Source: Lampris incognitus
Taxonomy: Eukaryota > Chordata > Actinopteri > Lampriformes > Lampridae
Assembly: GCF_029633865.1 (NCBI RefSeq)
Contig: NC_079219.1
Coordinates: 18,929,963-18,993,962 of the forward strand
Length of the DNA: 64,000 nucleotides
Direction of reading: 5' to 3'
Below, piece after piece: positions 63,775-64,000 of this stretch. Both the position numbers and the translations under genes were made by a program. Numbering within the stretch: the first letter of the stretch is position 1; each line of letters begins with the position of its first letter. The notes below the pieces were generated by a model. It was not told the origin of the DNA, did not search any database, and saw only the letters and a program-made list of their open reading frames with translations.

Positions 63775-64000
63775 TGTGAAAGGTTGGAGCCTGCGGCTTC
63801 CTTGCACTCGTTGCTGGAGGAGCCCCAGATTCATGGAGTCAGCCTGGATGTCCAAGATCAGCGCACTCCAGGACTTTCCCAGAAACTGGTTTCCACCAGG
63901 AACATCACCCTACAGCACTTAGTGGCTGCAGCAGGATCAGGACTCAACAACACTGAGGTGGTAGCTCACCTGCTCAACATGAGTTCTACATGCTGCACAT
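63775..64000 (+). other. Unidentified coding-like segment at the window edge
   Basis: An open frame continues to the window end: [56 protein letters not shown]. It looks protein-coding but is not PIP5K1. It may be part of a chimeric retrocopy or an exon of a real gene. Confidence 0.35.

Overview
The window reads as teleost fish nuclear DNA, probably a percomorph. It has phase-consistent split exons, GT/CA microsatellites, and dense Tc1/mariner, hAT, Gypsy, RTE-like, Tx1-like and 5S-derived SINE material. Only three loci look like host genes.

1-10.3 kb: the 3' end of an EGF-repeat gene on + (nine EGF exons and a tiny terminal exon), best explained as vwde. It runs tail-to-tail into a compact gene on - (6720-10273). 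That gene is predicted to make a 216-residue secreted protein consisting of a signal peptide and five EGF-like domains. Its EGF exons have the same phase and almost the same length as those of the + gene.

10.3-20 kb: a CpG-rich 5' end, a perfect 72-bp palindrome, then a Ty3/Gypsy element with both LTRs (12964-17930) that lost most of its reverse transcriptase and was later hit by a DD34E Tc1 element. A second Gypsy remnant (18524-19443) sits inside a SINE, and a related SINE at 33.2-33.8 kb shows the unoccupied site.

20-23 kb: an intronless, frameshifted retrocopy of smc1a on -. 24-37.1 kb: tmem106b on -, with seven coding exons whose phases join into a 262-residue protein, a predicted noncoding first exon and a CpG-rich promoter. 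Its introns hold nested MITEs, LINEs and a 5S-rRNA-derived SINE. vwde and tmem106b are also convergent neighbours in mammals, which supports both names.

37-50 kb: sparse intergenic DNA, a long GT tract, a tRNA-derived SINE, then a LINE (41.7-50.1 kb) broken by four later insertions, three with visible target-site duplications.

50-64 kb: a DD36E-type Tc1 element split by a LINE that is itself split by a SINE; other Tc1 and hAT remnants; a minisatellite; an isolated FLYWCH-domain ORF; an apparently intact DD38E Tc1-like transposon with a 347-codon transposase; and a Tx1-like LINE ORF1 joined to a PIP5K1 retrocopy fragment lying between unidentified coding-like sequence.

I see no bacterial-style operon, CRISPR array or defence system. 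The best candidates for something undescribed are the small five-EGF secreted gene, the nested transposon histories, and the chimeric Tx1/PIP5K1 segment. All family names come from reading the sequence and recall; no database search was run.
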